Source of the DNA: Clostridiales bacterium
Lineage (GTDB): Bacteria > Bacillota > Clostridia > Oscillospirales > Ruminococcaceae
Direction: 5' to 3'
Length of the DNA: 64,000 bases
NCBI GenBank assembly: GCA_003150405.1
Contig: QAMM01000006.1
Span: 62,001 to 126,000, forward strand
Shown here: positions 53,906 through 62,712 of the stretch, piece after piece
Layout: the number at the start of each line of letters is the position of its first letter
Numbering within the stretch: position 1 is the stretch's first letter
Notes under the pieces: generated by a model
The model's input: only the letters and a program-made list of their open reading frames with translations
Told to the model about the DNA's origin: nothing
Databases searched by the model: none
Made by a program: the position numbers and the translations under genes

Positions 53906-55828
53906 TTACTTTGCTTCTAGTGAAATTTCTTCCACTTCCTTCTGCCAGAGGGTGGCAGAAGCGTCGCTTGGCATCCGCCAATCGCCGCGGGGCGAAAGGG
54001 CGACGGAACCGACTTTAGGGCCGTCTGGCAGACAGGAACGTTTGAATTGCTGGTTGAAGAAACGGCGGTAAAATATTTTAAGCCACTTTAAAATAGCAGC
54101 GTCGTCGTAGTTTCCCGCAAAGGCGTGCTTGGCAAGCCGGAAGATTTTAGCGGGCGGGAAGGCGTAGCGAACGGCATAAAACAAGAAGAAGTCATGCAGC
54201 TCATAGGGCCCGACAAGGTCTTCGGTCTTTTGGGCGATTTCACCGTTTTCCGCCGGCAGCAGTTCCGGGCTGACCGGGGTATCCAGAATATCCAGTAAAA
54301 CGTCACGCAGAGTTTCTTCCGATTGATCGGCGACATAGCGAACCAGATGGCGGACCAGTGTTTTTGGAATGGAGGCGTTGACGCCGTACATGGACATGTG
54401 GTCGCCGTTGTAGGTGGCCCAGCCGAGCGCCAGCTCGGACAGGTCACCAGTGCCGACCACAAGGCCGTTTGTCTGGTTGGCAATATCCATTAACACCTGG
54501 GTGCGTTCCCGCGCCTGGCTGTTTTCGAAAACCACATCATGGTTATCAAAACTGTGGCCAATGTCCTCAAAATGTCGGGAAACTGCCGGGCCAATATCCA
54601 CTCTGCGCAGGGTGACGCCAAGCTGTTCACAGAGCAGTTCGGCGTTGCTTCGGGTGCGCTCAGTGGTGCCAAAGCAGGGCATGGTCACCGCGACAATATT
54701 GGTGCGCGGGCGGGCAAGCAGGTCCATTGCGCGGACAGCTACCAGCAGCGCAAGGCTGGAATCCAGCCCGCCGGAGATGCCAATGACCGCGGTTTGGCTG
54801 TGAGAATGCTCCAACCGCTTTTTTAATCCCGCAGCCTGCATATTGAGGATAGCTTCGCAGCGTTCAGCACGGTCGGCGGCGTTTTCCGGCACAAAGGGGT
54901 GCGGGGAAACAAAACGGGTAAGCGTTGTTTTAGCGGGTTCCATTGAAAAAGGGATGATTTGATAGTCCGCTGTAAGAGAAGCAGGGAATGTATTCATCCG
55001 GCGGCGCTCGTAGGCGAGCTTGCAGACGTCAATTTCACTGACAATCAGTTCGTTGTGAAACGGCTTGGTTTCGCTGAGCAGCACCCCGTTTTCTGCAATG
55101 AGATCGTGCCCAGAGAAAACAAGATCGGTGGTGGATTCACCGTCGCCCGCATCGGCATAGAGATAACCGCAGAGCAGGCGGGCCGACTGGCCGCTAACGA
55201 GGCTACGGCGGTACTGCGCTTTGCCTATAGTTTCATCGCTGGCGGAGAGATTGCCAATGATGGTGGCGCCCGCCGCGGCGTGGCCTGTCGATGGCGGAGA
55301 TGCAACCCATAAATCCTCACAGATTTCGGCAGCGAAGCAGAATTCTGGCAATTCCTCGCAGCGAAATAGCAGCCTGGAACCAAACGGAACCGATCCGCCT
55401 TCCCACGGATGGATTTCATTCTGCGGCGGCGCCGGAACAAAATGGCGCTGCTCATAAAATTCGCTGTAATTCGGCAAATTGGATTTTGGGACAAAGCCAA
55501 GCAGCCGCCCTTCATAAAAGATGGCAGCACAATTATAGAGCTTGCCACCGTGCAAAACCGGCAGGCCGACCGCCATCAACAGCTTTAATCCGGTGCTGAC
55601 GCGGACAATTTGCCGCAGCGCGTCAAGAGCGCCGTCCAGCAGGGTGGGCTGCAAAAATAAATCGCCACAGGTATACCCGGTGATGCAGAGTTCCGGCAGG
55701 ACAAGCACCTTTGCGCCCTGCCCGGAAGCGGCTTTCATGGTTTTTATAATGGAATCCCGGTTGTATATGCAGTCCGCCACCCGGATTTCCGGCGTACCGG
55801 CTGCTGCTTTGATGTATCCGTGCTGCAT
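53906..55828 (-). CDS. nadE: Glutamine-dependent NAD+ synthetase
   Basis: 640 residues from ATG 55828 (AGGAG five bases upstream). N-terminal nitrilase-type glutaminase with Glu in LPELCITGY, Lys in VPKSNLPNY and Cys in [12 protein letters not shown]-terminal synthetase with the PP-loop [12 protein letters not shown] near 355, [17 protein letters not shown] and [15 protein letters not shown]. Amidates NaAD to NAD, the last step of both de novo and salvage routes. First gene of the set; 207 bases separate it from pncA, a gap with no supported gene. Confidence 0.97.
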   Translation of the reverse strand: MQHGYIKAAAGTPEIRVADCIYNRDSIIKTMKAASGQGAKVLVLPELCITGYTCGDLFLQPTLLDGALDALRQIVRVSTGLKLLMAVGLPVLHGGKLYNCAAIFYEGRLLGFVPKSNLPNYSEFYEQRHFVPAPPQNEIHPWEGGSVPFGSRLLFRCEELPEFCFAAEICEDLWVASPPSTGHAAAGATIIGNLSASDETIGKAQYRRSLVSGQSARLLCGYLYADAGDGESTTDLVFSGHDLIAENGVLLSETKPFHNELIVSEIDVCKLAYERRRMNTFPASLTADYQIIPFSMEPAKTTLTRFVSPHPFVPENAADRAERCEAILNMQAAGLKKRLEHSHSQTAVIGISGGLDSSLALLVAVRAMDLLARPRTNIVAVTMPCFGTTERTRSNAELLCEQLGVTLRRVDIGPAVSRHFEDIGHSFDNHDVVFENSQARERTQVLMDIANQTNGLVVGTGDLSELALGWATYNGDHMSMYGVNASIPKTLVRHLVRYVADQSEETLRDVLLDILDTPVSPELLPAENGEIAQKTEDLVGPYELHDFFLFYAVRYAFPPAKIFRLAKHAFAGNYDDAAILKWLKIFYRRFFNQQFKRSCLPDGPKVGSVALSPRGDWRMPSDASATLWQKEVEEISLEAK

Positions 55829-56133
55829 AATTTCTCCTAACCGCATTTCACCGTTGCTGGTGGTGAAAACGCTTACCGTTAATTGCTTTTATTATAAACC
55901 CGCAGATAGGTAAAATGCAATGAATAACCCACGAAAACATTGAATGTTGAAAGAGTTTTTCCGTATGAAACGAGAAATGATATATATCAGAACAGATTGG
56001 TTTTGTATAAATTATCTAAAAAATAAAAGATTTAGTTTAAAATCACGAATATTAAGTTGCATAAAAATGTATTTGATTTTATACTAAAAAACAGATAAAC
56101 AATTGGATTGCATGAATGCAGAGGAGGATGATT
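55829..56133. other. A/T-rich divergent intergenic region
   Basis: About 305 bases between divergent nadE and the DUF4116 gene; presumably holds both promoters. No motif could be assigned with confidence. Confidence 0.4.
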
Positions 56134-56472
56134 TTGGGCTGGGCAGAGGCTGCTATCAATTTTGCGTTTTCTGATGCAAACGGTGGAGAACGTGTTGACT
56201 GGGAACATCCTGGGTCGGTACTGAATTTAGTGAAAAAGGACGGAAATAACCTCGCACGTGCTCCCAAAAAGCTGCGGAACAGCCGGGACATTGTTTTGGC
56301 GGCGGTGCTTCAAAACGGGATGGCTTTAAAATATGCATCGGATAAACGGCGTGCGGACAGGGAAATTGTATTAGCTGCTGTAGAGCAGAATCGCGACGCC
56401 TTGCAGTATGCGTCCCCAGAATTGCAAAGGCGAATCCAGTTTGTGAATGAAAAACCGATGATAGAGGATTAA
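56134..56472 (+). CDS. DUF4116 domain protein
   Basis: 112 residues from TTG 56134, which sits six bases after GAGGAGG; the in-frame ATG at 56128 abuts the ribosome site. Contains two DUF4116-like helical repeats with the pattern RDIVLAAVLQNGMALKYAS and REIVLAAVEQNRDALQYAS. Function unknown; such repeats are commonly found in large repeat proteins of protists, giant viruses and gut bacteria. Confidence 0.75.
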   Translation: MGWAEAAINFAFSDANGGERVDWEHPGSVLNLVKKDGNNLARAPKKLRNSRDIVLAAVLQNGMALKYASDKRRADREIVLAAVEQNRDALQYASPELQRRIQFVNEKPMIED

Positions 56473-56514
56473 GAGGGAACAGGGATTCGGGACTAAATGC
56501 CCTTTTGTCTCCAT

Positions 56515-56549
56515 AAAAAACGGCATGGCACTTTGCCATGCCGTTTTTT
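56515..56549. terminator. Bidirectional terminator
   Basis: AAAAAACGGCATGGCA / TGCCATGCCGTTTTTT, 16-bp stem with a three-base loop, between the DUF4116 and epimerase genes. Confidence 0.93.
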
Positions 56550-56552
56550 AAT

Positions 56553-57575
56553 TTACTTTGCATCCAGCACCATTTGCACAGCGGCTTTCTGCGCTGCAAT
56601 GACGCGGTCGCACCAGGCGTCGTATTCCGGGTCCTCTTTCTGGCATTCCGGATGGGATTTAATGTAGTCAATGGCTTTGCGCACCCCCTGGTCAAACCGG
56701 ACGGTGGCAGTAAATTCCGGTACCAGCCGTTTCAGCTTGGCGTTGTCAAAAACCACCGAAGCCGCTTTGTCCCCGAGGAGATTGCCGCGGTAATCTTCGT
56801 CGCTGCAGGCGTCGAGAAATTCGGAGGAAACATGCACTGCTTTGAGCTCAACCCCAAGCGCCGACGCAACGGTTTCGTAAATCTGGTTCCAGGTCAGGGT
56901 TTCATCCGAGGTGATCTGCACCGCTTCGCCAATGGCGTGGATGTTGCCGATAAGCCCGGTAAAGCCGAGGGCAAAATCCGAATTATGGGTGAGGGTCCAG
57001 AGCGAGGTGCCGTCTCCGTGAATGATCACCGGCTTACCCTCCATCATGCGTTTGAGGTTCTGGTAGCCGCCTTTGCTGCCCTGCACGCCAAAGGGGACGC
57101 TGCGCTCGTCGTAGGTATGGCTTGGCCGGACGATGGTGACGGGGAAGCCCTCCTCACGGTAATAGTGCATCAAAAGCTCTTCGCAGCGGATTTTGTTCTG
57201 CGAATATCCCCACAGAGGATTGGAAAGCGGGGTGCCTTCGGTAATACGGTAATCCGAAAGGGGTGTCTGGTAAGCCGACGCGGAGCTGATGAAGATATAT
57301 TGCTTGGTTTTGCCGGCAAACAGGCGGTAATCCCGCTCCACCTGATCCGGGGTAAAAGCGATGAAATCGGCAACGCAGTCAAAAGTCATGCCTTCAAGGG
57401 CTTTGGCGGCCGCGGCCTCGTCGCTGATGTCGCAGGAGATGGAATGGACGTTTTCAGGTAAATTCTGGCTGCGGTTGCCGCGGTTGAGCAGGTAAAGCTC
57501 CTCGCCCAGCTCTCCCAGCCGCTTGGTGATGGCCATACTGATGGTGCCAGTACCGCCAATAAACAGGATTTTCAT
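56553..57575 (-). CDS. NAD-dependent epimerase/dehydratase (extended SDR)
   Basis: 340 residues from ATG 57575 with GGGAGG seven bases upstream. Rossmann motif FIGGTGTISMAITKRL at the N-terminus, catalytic Ser and YSQNK (YxxxK) near 140, and a C-terminal substrate domain. Resembles CSP41-like/UDP-glucose 4-epimerase relatives that act on nucleotide sugars or are regulatory. Divergent from the ROK regulator, so it may be under its control. Substrate unknown. Confidence 0.88.
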   Translation of the reverse strand: MKILFIGGTGTISMAITKRLGELGEELYLLNRGNRSQNLPENVHSISCDISDEAAAAKALEGMTFDCVADFIAFTPDQVERDYRLFAGKTKQYIFISSASAYQTPLSDYRITEGTPLSNPLWGYSQNKIRCEELLMHYYREEGFPVTIVRPSHTYDERSVPFGVQGSKGGYQNLKRMMEGKPVIIHGDGTSLWTLTHNSDFALGFTGLIGNIHAIGEAVQITSDETLTWNQIYETVASALGVELKAVHVSSEFLDACSDEDYRGNLLGDKAASVVFDNAKLKRLVPEFTATVRFDQGVRKAIDYIKSHPECQKEDPEYDAWCDRVIAAQKAAVQMVLDAK

Positions 57576-57761
57576 AACAGGACCTCCCGAACATTTATTT
57601 GATTGCATTATATAACGGCTGAATAGGAAATGCAATCTATTCTTCTGTTTTGGGAATCTGCCGGGGATTTCTGCGCTGAAGCCGGGCTTTAACGTGGTGC
57701 ACAAGTGCTGCGGTTCCCGTCCATCCAGACAATGACATGCGAAGAAAGCGCCGTGTGTTTT

Positions 57762-57790
57762 TTCTTGCTTTTTTAACCATCTTGTATTAT
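57762..57790 (+). promoter_or_regulatory. Promoter of the ROK regulator
   Basis: TTCTTG (57762-57767), 17 bases, TATTAT (57785-57790). Confidence 0.55.
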
Positions 57791-57856
57791 GATGGGGACA
57801 TTAGGAAAACATTTTTGCAAAAGTAGACCATCAAATTTGGGAACGGCGGTGAAAAA

Positions 57857-58987
57857 ATGCCAGAACAGGGTTTGCCTAGGCAGATTGACATCAAGCGAAT
57901 TAACCGGAACCGCATTTACCGGTTTATTTATCAGAACGGAAAAACCTCCAAACAGGAGATTGCCTATAAACTCAACATGAGCCTGCCCACCATTACCCAG
58001 AATCTTCGCCATTTGCAGGAGCTGGGACTGGTGGAGGAAAATGGGTTGTTTGAGTCCACCGGAGGGCGCAAAGCGCGGGTGCTGTCCTGCGTGCTGGACG
58101 CCAAAGTAGCCATCGGGCTGGACATCACCAAAAACCATGCAGGGATTGTTGGGGTGGATTTGGGCGGCAACGTCATCCGGAACATTCGGGTGCCGGTGCG
58201 CTTTGCGGACGATGAAGCCTACTTTGAGCAGATTGGCGCGCTGGTGGAAAAATTTATCGACGGACTGAAGATCGACCGGGCTAATGTCCTTGGAGTGGGA
58301 ATTGCGGTGCCGGGAATCCTTTCGGCGGATCACCAAACGGTGGTTTATGCCTCTTTGCTTGGCTTTACCGGGGGGATGCTGGATCGGTTTGCGCGCTACA
58401 TTCCATACCCCTGTGTCATGAGCAATGACGCGAATGCCGCCGGGACAGCCGAAATGTGGAACACGCCGGAGCACGGCAATATTGTTTACCTTTCTTTAAG
58501 TGATAGTGTTGGAGGTTCCATTTTTGTGGATAACGAGCTTTATACCGGCAATCATGAACGCAGTGCAGAGTTTGGGCACATGACCATTGTGCCGGACGGC
58601 AGACCGTGTTACTGCGGCAAGCATGGCTGTGTGGACGCGTACTGTTCGGTAAAAGCATTGTTGGAAGGAGTGGCCGGCACCCTTCCGGAGTTCTTTGCCA
58701 TGCTACGGAACGGCGACCAGCAGGCGCGCGCCCGATTTGAAGCCTTTTTGGATTCCCTTGCAGTCACCCTCAACAATATTCGGATGCTGTTTGACTGCGA
58801 AATCCTGTTGGGGGGATATTTGGGCGGCTACCTGGAGGAATATCTGGAGACGCTGCAACATATGGCCGCCCAGCGCAATACCTTTGAGGAGTATGGTAAA
58901 TATGTGCGTATTTGTCACTACCGATTAGAGGCAGCTGCGGTGGGGGCGGCCCTGCTGCATATTGGCCCGTTTATTGAAGGAATTTAG
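57857..58987 (+). CDS. ROK-family transcriptional regulator (XylR/NagC type)
   Basis: 376 residues. N-terminal winged helix (IDIKRINRNRIYRFIYQNGKTSKQEIAYKLNMSLPTITQNLRHLQELGLV, residues ~10-58) followed by a ROK sugar-kinase-like domain with VGVDLGG, the EFGHMTIVPDG His and the zinc-type C-Y-C-GKHG-C-VDAYC motif near 255. Such proteins repress sugar genes until a sugar binds. It precedes a polyol dehydrogenase and xylulokinase on the same strand, its likely targets. Ribosome site is weak (GGCGGTG). Confidence 0.92.
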   Translation: MPEQGLPRQIDIKRINRNRIYRFIYQNGKTSKQEIAYKLNMSLPTITQNLRHLQELGLVEENGLFESTGGRKARVLSCVLDAKVAIGLDITKNHAGIVGVDLGGNVIRNIRVPVRFADDEAYFEQIGALVEKFIDGLKIDRANVLGVGIAVPGILSADHQTVVYASLLGFTGGMLDRFARYIPYPCVMSNDANAAGTAEMWNTPEHGNIVYLSLSDSVGGSIFVDNELYTGNHERSAEFGHMTIVPDGRPCYCGKHGCVDAYCSVKALLEGVAGTLPEFFAMLRNGDQQARARFEAFLDSLAVTLNNIRMLFDCEILLGGYLGGYLEEYLETLQHMAAQRNTFEEYGKYVRICHYRLEAAAVGAALLHIGPFIEGI

Positions 58988-59081
58988 CGGATGTTCTCCG
59001 TCGCTTCTGTCAAAAAAATGCTGGCCATTTTGTACAAGATGGCGAAACTGTTTTGCACCGGAATTATTCATAAAATACAGC

Positions 59082-59110
59082 TTGACTTTTAACTTTGGCG
59101 GCGGTATTCT
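59082..59110 (+). promoter_or_regulatory. Promoter of the polyol dehydrogenase-xylB unit
   Basis: TTGACT (59082-59087), 17 bases, TATTCT (59105-59110). Confidence 0.75.
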
Positions 59111-59203
59111 TTAAATGTTAAGGCATATCAAAAAGTTTTATAAAAGTATTTTCAAAAAGCGTCAAAAACAGCCTAACAATTTACAATCTAGGAGGGTTAA
59201 GAC

Positions 59204-60244
59204 ATGAAAAACAAAGCATTTTTCATGACAGGGCTTGAAAAGATGGAAGCTCGTGAAGTGGCAATGCCATCTCCGAAAGAAAAACAGGTCATTGTAAAAT
59301 TAGAGTATGTCGGAATTTGCGGTTCAGACGTTCATTATTTGGAAAACGGCCGGATTGGTGATTTCGTGGTGGATGGGGACTTTATCCTCGGGCATGAATG
59401 CGCCGGTATTGTTGTGGAGCTGGGCGAAGGCGTTGAGAATTTGAAGGTCGGCGACCGCGTTGCGCTGGAGCCGGGCATCACCTGCGGCCAGTGTGAATTC
59501 TGTAAAACCGGGCGCTACAACCTCTGCCCGGACGTTGAGTTCCTTGCAACCCCGCCGTACCATGGCTGCCTTGAAAACTATATTGCGTTCCCGGAGAACA
59601 TGTGCTTTAAACTCCCGGAAAACGTGAGCTCCAAAGAGGGCGCGCTGGTTGAACCGCTTTCGGTTGGTATGCACGCTGCAAAACAGGGCAAGGTCACCTT
59701 GGGAAGCTCGGTTGTTATTCTGGGTGCAGGCTGCATTGGCCTTTGCACGCTGCTTGCCTGCAAAGCGTTTGGCGCAACCGATATCACCGTAGTTGATGTT
59801 ATACCAAAACGCCTTGACTTCGCCATGAAACTGGGGGCAACCCGCGTGATCAATGGCAAGGATGTCAACACCGTTGAAGAGTATCACAAGCTGACAAACG
59901 GCGCTGGTGCGGACGTTGTGCTCGAAACTGCCGGTTCGGTTATCACAATCGGCCAAACCCCATATCTTGTTAAACGCGGTGGAACCATTGTTCTGGTCGG
60001 TATGGCACCGCAGGATATTATTGAGTTCAACTTCGCAAAAATCATGGCGAAGGAAGCCGAAATTCAGACCGTCTTCCGTTACCGCAACATCTACCCGATG
60101 GCGATTAAAGCGATTTCCAAGGGGATTATTGATGTTTCCGGCATTGTGACCCACGAGTTTAACTTTGATGAAACACCAAAAGCGTTTGACTGTGCGCTTC
60201 ACAACAAAAACGATGTTGTCAAAGCGGTCATTAAGATTGACTAA
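59204..60244 (+). CDS. Zinc-dependent polyol dehydrogenase (xylitol/sorbitol dehydrogenase-like)
   Basis: 346 residues, AGGAGG before ATG 59204. Medium-chain dehydrogenase: catalytic zinc site VGICGSDVHYLENGRIG and GHECAGIV, structural zinc CGQCEFCKTGRYNLC, Rossmann GAGCIGLCTLLAC. Closest in style to sorbitol/xylitol dehydrogenases. Because xylulokinase follows after 43 bases, the product is probably D-xylulose, i.e. xylitol or D-arabitol as substrate. Codon use suggests high expression. No dedicated transporter is nearby. Confidence 0.92.
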   Translation: MKNKAFFMTGLEKMEAREVAMPSPKEKQVIVKLEYVGICGSDVHYLENGRIGDFVVDGDFILGHECAGIVVELGEGVENLKVGDRVALEPGITCGQCEFCKTGRYNLCPDVEFLATPPYHGCLENYIAFPENMCFKLPENVSSKEGALVEPLSVGMHAAKQGKVTLGSSVVILGAGCIGLCTLLACKAFGATDITVVDVIPKRLDFAMKLGATRVINGKDVNTVEEYHKLTNGAGADVVLETAGSVITIGQTPYLVKRGGTIVLVGMAPQDIIEFNFAKIMAKEAEIQTVFRYRNIYPMAIKAISKGIIDVSGIVTHEFNFDETPKAFDCALHNKNDVVKAVIKID

Positions 60245-60287
60245 AAGCCCTTGTGCTTCCAGAAAATAAACAACTGAGGTGTATGAA

Positions 60288-61817
60288 ATGCAGTATTTGT
60301 TAGGTGTAGACCTTGGTACCTCCGGTACCAAAACCGTTCTGTTTGACGCAGACGGCAAAGCGATTTGTTCCAAAACCATTGAGTACCCCATGTACCAGCC
60401 ACAGAACGGCTGGGCAGAGCAGGATCCGGCTGACTGGTGGAACGCCACCAAAGAGGGGATTCGGTACTGTTTGTCCACCAGTGGCGTAAAGGCTGAGGAT
60501 GTCAAGGGCGTTGGCCTTTCCGGCCAGATGCACGGCCTTGTCATGCTGGATAAAGACGGTAATGTGCTGCGCAATTCCATCATTTGGTGCGACCAGCGTA
60601 CCGTCAAGGAAGTTGACCAGATGAACAGCATCATCGGCGCACAGCGGATCATTGAGATCACTGCCAATCCGGCGCTTGCCAACTTCACCGCAGCGAAAAT
60701 CCTTTGGGTGCAGAACAACGAGCCGGATCTGTATGCGAAATGTGCGCACATCCTGCTGCCGAAGGACTACATTCGTTATATGCTCACCGGCGAGTTTGCC
60801 ACCGAGGTATCCGATGCTGCTGGTATGCAGCTCATGGATGTCCCGAACCGCTGCTGGTCGGATGAAATGCTTACCAAATTACATATTGATCGTTCGCTGC
60901 TTGGCTCCATGCATGAGTCCCCGGATGTCACCGGTAAGGTTCACAGCAAAGCCGCTGAGCTGACCGGCCTGAAGGAAGGCACCATTGTGGTCGGCGGCGC
61001 GGGTGACAATGCGGCCGCCGCTGTTGGTACCGGCGTTGTCAAATCCGGTGTTGCGTTCACTACTCTTGGTACCTCTGGCGTTGTTTATGCGGTTTCCGAC
61101 TCGGTTTCGATTGATAAAAAGGGCCGTGTTCATACCCTTTGCGCTTCGGTTCCGGGTAAATGGACTGTTATGAGCTGCACCCTGGCCGCTGGCCTTTCGC
61201 TGAAATGGCTGCGTGACACCTGCTGTGCACCGGAAATTGCGGAAGCAGAGAAACAGGGTGTTGACCCGTATGTGATTATGGATAAGCTTGCGGATAAAGT
61301 TGGCCCTGGCGCAGGCGGCCTCATCTTCCTGCCGTACCTCATGGGTGAGCGTTCCCCGCATCCGGATTCCTTTGCGCGTGGCACCTTCTTTGGCCTCTCG
61401 GCTATCCATGACCGCAGCAATATGATTCGTGCTGTCCTTGAGGGCGTTGCTTACTCCCAGCTCGACTGCGTCGATGTATTCCGTGATATGGGCGTTAACA
61501 TCAACGACATGATGGCTTGCGGTGGCGGCGGACGCAGTAAGGTTTGGCGCCAGATGCTGGCCGATATGTACGGCTGTCCGGTCAACACCATTCATGCGGA
61601 TGAAGGCCCGGCGCTTGGCGTTGCCATCCTCGCGGGTGTTGGTGCTGGCGTTTACAATTCGGTTGAGGAAGCGTGTGACAACATCATCCGCAAGAACATC
61701 ACTCAGCAGCCGAATATGGAAAACCATGACGTTTACATGGGCTACTATGACCTTTATAAGAAACTTTACCAGGATTTGAAGGGCGACTTTGAGACCCTTT
61801 CCACCCTTGTAAAATAA
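60288..61817 (+). CDS. xylB: Xylulokinase
   Basis: 509 residues from ATG 60288 (GAGGTG six bases upstream). FGGY kinase: LLGVDLGTSGTKT, VGLSGQMHGLVMLD near 78, WCDQRT, GAGDNAAAAVGTG near 240, TLGTSGVVYAV, and the C-terminal ACGGGGRSKVWRQMLADM. Phosphorylates D-xylulose to the 5-phosphate, feeding the pentose phosphate pathway. Forms a unit with the dehydrogenase and ends in a strong terminator. Confidence 0.95.
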   Translation: MQYLLGVDLGTSGTKTVLFDADGKAICSKTIEYPMYQPQNGWAEQDPADWWNATKEGIRYCLSTSGVKAEDVKGVGLSGQMHGLVMLDKDGNVLRNSIIWCDQRTVKEVDQMNSIIGAQRIIEITANPALANFTAAKILWVQNNEPDLYAKCAHILLPKDYIRYMLTGEFATEVSDAAGMQLMDVPNRCWSDEMLTKLHIDRSLLGSMHESPDVTGKVHSKAAELTGLKEGTIVVGGAGDNAAAAVGTGVVKSGVAFTTLGTSGVVYAVSDSVSIDKKGRVHTLCASVPGKWTVMSCTLAAGLSLKWLRDTCCAPEIAEAEKQGVDPYVIMDKLADKVGPGAGGLIFLPYLMGERSPHPDSFARGTFFGLSAIHDRSNMIRAVLEGVAYSQLDCVDVFRDMGVNINDMMACGGGGRSKVWRQMLADMYGCPVNTIHADEGPALGVAILAGVGAGVYNSVEEACDNIIRKNITQQPNMENHDVYMGYYDLYKKLYQDLKGDFETLSTLVK

Positions 61818-61832
61818 GACAGCAAGGCAAAC

Positions 61833-61866
61833 GCCCGGCAGTGATTTTCCACTGCCGGGCATTTTT
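61833..61866 (+). terminator. Terminator after xylB
   Basis: GCCCGGCAGTG / CACTGCCGGGC, 11-bp stem, six-base loop, then ATTTTTG. Confidence 0.92.
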
Positions 61867-62064
61867 GTATATTTGGTTTGTGGTTGACTGAAGCAGGAAA
61901 TTTCTACAGGGAAGAGCCAATTCTTGATGAAATGATGTGGCATACACTGCGTACAGATGGCTGTCTGCTGCCGCAAAATAAATTTACTTACCGGTGGAGC
62001 CTATAAAACAACTGAACGATGAAACGGTTTTGGGGCGGTCCGGTGAAGCTGTGCAGGGAAGCCC

Positions 62065-62463
62065 TTAAAGCCGGGAAATCTCCATGGGGTATTGTTCCGG
62101 GCAGAGTTCAAATCCGGCATTTTTGTAGAAATGAACGCTTTCATCGTAAGAGATAAGAGCAATACGTAAAAAATCGCGGTAATGGCAGAGCAGATGGGTG
62201 AGCATAAGCTGACCAATACCCTGCCGCTGTCTTGCGGGATGAACCAGCGCGTAGACGATGTAGGCGTTGATGGCGCCGTCGTCCATAGCGCTGATGAGTC
62301 CGACAAGACGGCCGGATTCATTGCGGGCGGCAACGTGATATTCCATGTGCTGCAAAGCGATGAATAGTTTATTGCCATACTGTCCGGATTTCCATTCTAG
62401 TGCTAGGAACAACTCTTCAAGTTCCAGTTGGGAGACCGGTTTGTTCTCTTCTATGGTTATCAT
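62065..62463 (-). CDS. GNAT-family N-acetyltransferase
   Basis: 132 residues from ATG 62463 with GAGGTG six bases upstream. Acetyl-CoA binding motif A is VHPARQRQGIGQLMLTHLL near 75-93, followed by SYDESVHFYKNAGFELCPEQ. Substrate unknown; small single-domain GNATs often modify amines or peptides. Convergent with xylB. Confidence 0.9.
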   Translation of the reverse strand: MITIEENKPVSQLELEELFLALEWKSGQYGNKLFIALQHMEYHVAARNESGRLVGLISAMDDGAINAYIVYALVHPARQRQGIGQLMLTHLLCHYRDFLRIALISYDESVHFYKNAGFELCPEQYPMEISRL

Positions 62464-62645
62464 CGGTATCACCTCTGCCTGATTCCGGCCAACGGCTCTT
62501 GTGCGGGTATAGGAGCGGCCTTTGGCTGGCTGGTGTTATAATCCTATGCCGCTGTGTGAATACTTATGAGTGGCAATGTTTATTGGCAAAATTCACACAT
62601 TCCGACAAGTATTTTGGTGAAACAGAATAAAAAGTAAAAAACGAG

Positions 62646-62674
62646 TTGATTCTTCGGATATATTAAGGTAAAAT
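62646..62674 (+). promoter_or_regulatory. Promoter of the sodium symporter gene
   Basis: TTGATT (62646-62651), 17 bases, TAAAAT (62669-62674). Confidence 0.75.
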
Positions 62675-62712
62675 GAATATATTATGTATAAATAATCAAG
62701 GAGGATTATTCA

